From M55B174 sp964618065 (lineage in GTDB: Bacteria; Patescibacteriota; Minisyncoccia; CAIUEV01; JAHKAQ01): a stretch of 5,694 nucleotides of DNA. The position numbers and the translations under genes were made by a program. Location: the NCBI GenBank assembly GCA_964618065.1, contig CAZTZK010000008.1, forward strand, positions 1 to 5,694, in the 5' to 3' direction. Below the pieces are notes generated by a model that was not told the DNA's origin, searched no databases, and saw nothing but the letters and a program-made list of their open reading frames with translations. Below, one piece after another: positions 5,673-5,694 of this stretch (the stretch's first letter is position 1; each line of letters opens with the position of its first letter).

Positions 5673-5694
5673 TTCCGGGTTCTGTATCTTTTCC
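5575..5694 (-). pseudogene. Upstream part of the frameshifted Gln/Pro-rich protein gene (partial)
   Basis: Read from the right edge in the frame starting at 5694, the minus strand encodes 39 residues that begin GKDTEPGSETKTPAEIYAEK and end in TYKSDW, then a TAA at 5577-5575. Their Thr/Pro/Glu/Lys composition fits the tail encoded further downstream much better than the basic reading of the overlapping frame does. The start lies beyond the window. The stop exists only because of the 13-bp duplication, so this is the broken 5' side of one gene whose 3' side is the frame ending at 4986. It may instead be an assembly error or one state of a slipped-strand switch. Confidence 0.7.

Overview
The window is AT-rich, with GC-rich palindromic repeats set into it, and every convincing gene lies on the minus strand, so transcription runs from right to left. 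The organism looks like an uncultivated bacterium, most plausibly of the Patescibacteria/CPR (Parcubacteria-like) group. The reasons are the AT-rich codons, a short GIY-YIG protein tied to GTCATTCCCGC-type repeats, a membrane-anchored protein with two-cysteine helical repeats, and the lack of Shine-Dalgarno sequences before the starts. This placement is an inference; no marker gene in the window fixes it.

Right end (4925-5694): the 3' part of a gene for a Gln/Pro/Gly/Asn-rich, probably disordered protein, closed by a good rho-independent terminator. A perfect 13-bp tandem duplication (5565-5590) breaks its reading frame. The natural upstream frame runs in from beyond the right edge and stops inside the duplication, and the natural downstream frame resumes after it.

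Middle (616-4733): a sugar-nucleotide and glycan cluster with gaps of 57, 79 and 61 bp. In transcription order it holds a family 2 glycosyltransferase, UDP-glucose 6-dehydrogenase (ugd), a small membrane-anchored cysteine-rich protein of unknown role, and a UDP-glucuronate 4-epimerase-like enzyme. Ugd would make UDP-glucuronate from UDP-glucose, the epimerase would convert it to UDP-galacturonate, and the glycosyltransferase could use one of these or another donor for a surface glycan.

Left end (1-615): a repeat-rich area with a 112-residue GIY-YIG domain protein. The gene is bracketed by two identical 42-bp direct repeats (1-42 and 442-483), each able to form adjacent hairpins. Its last codons are themselves made from another copy of the palindrome. 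More palindromes and partial copies fill the gap between this gene and the epimerase gene, and one degenerate copy lies near 4790, upstream of the glycosyltransferase. No rRNA, tRNA or CRISPR array was seen.
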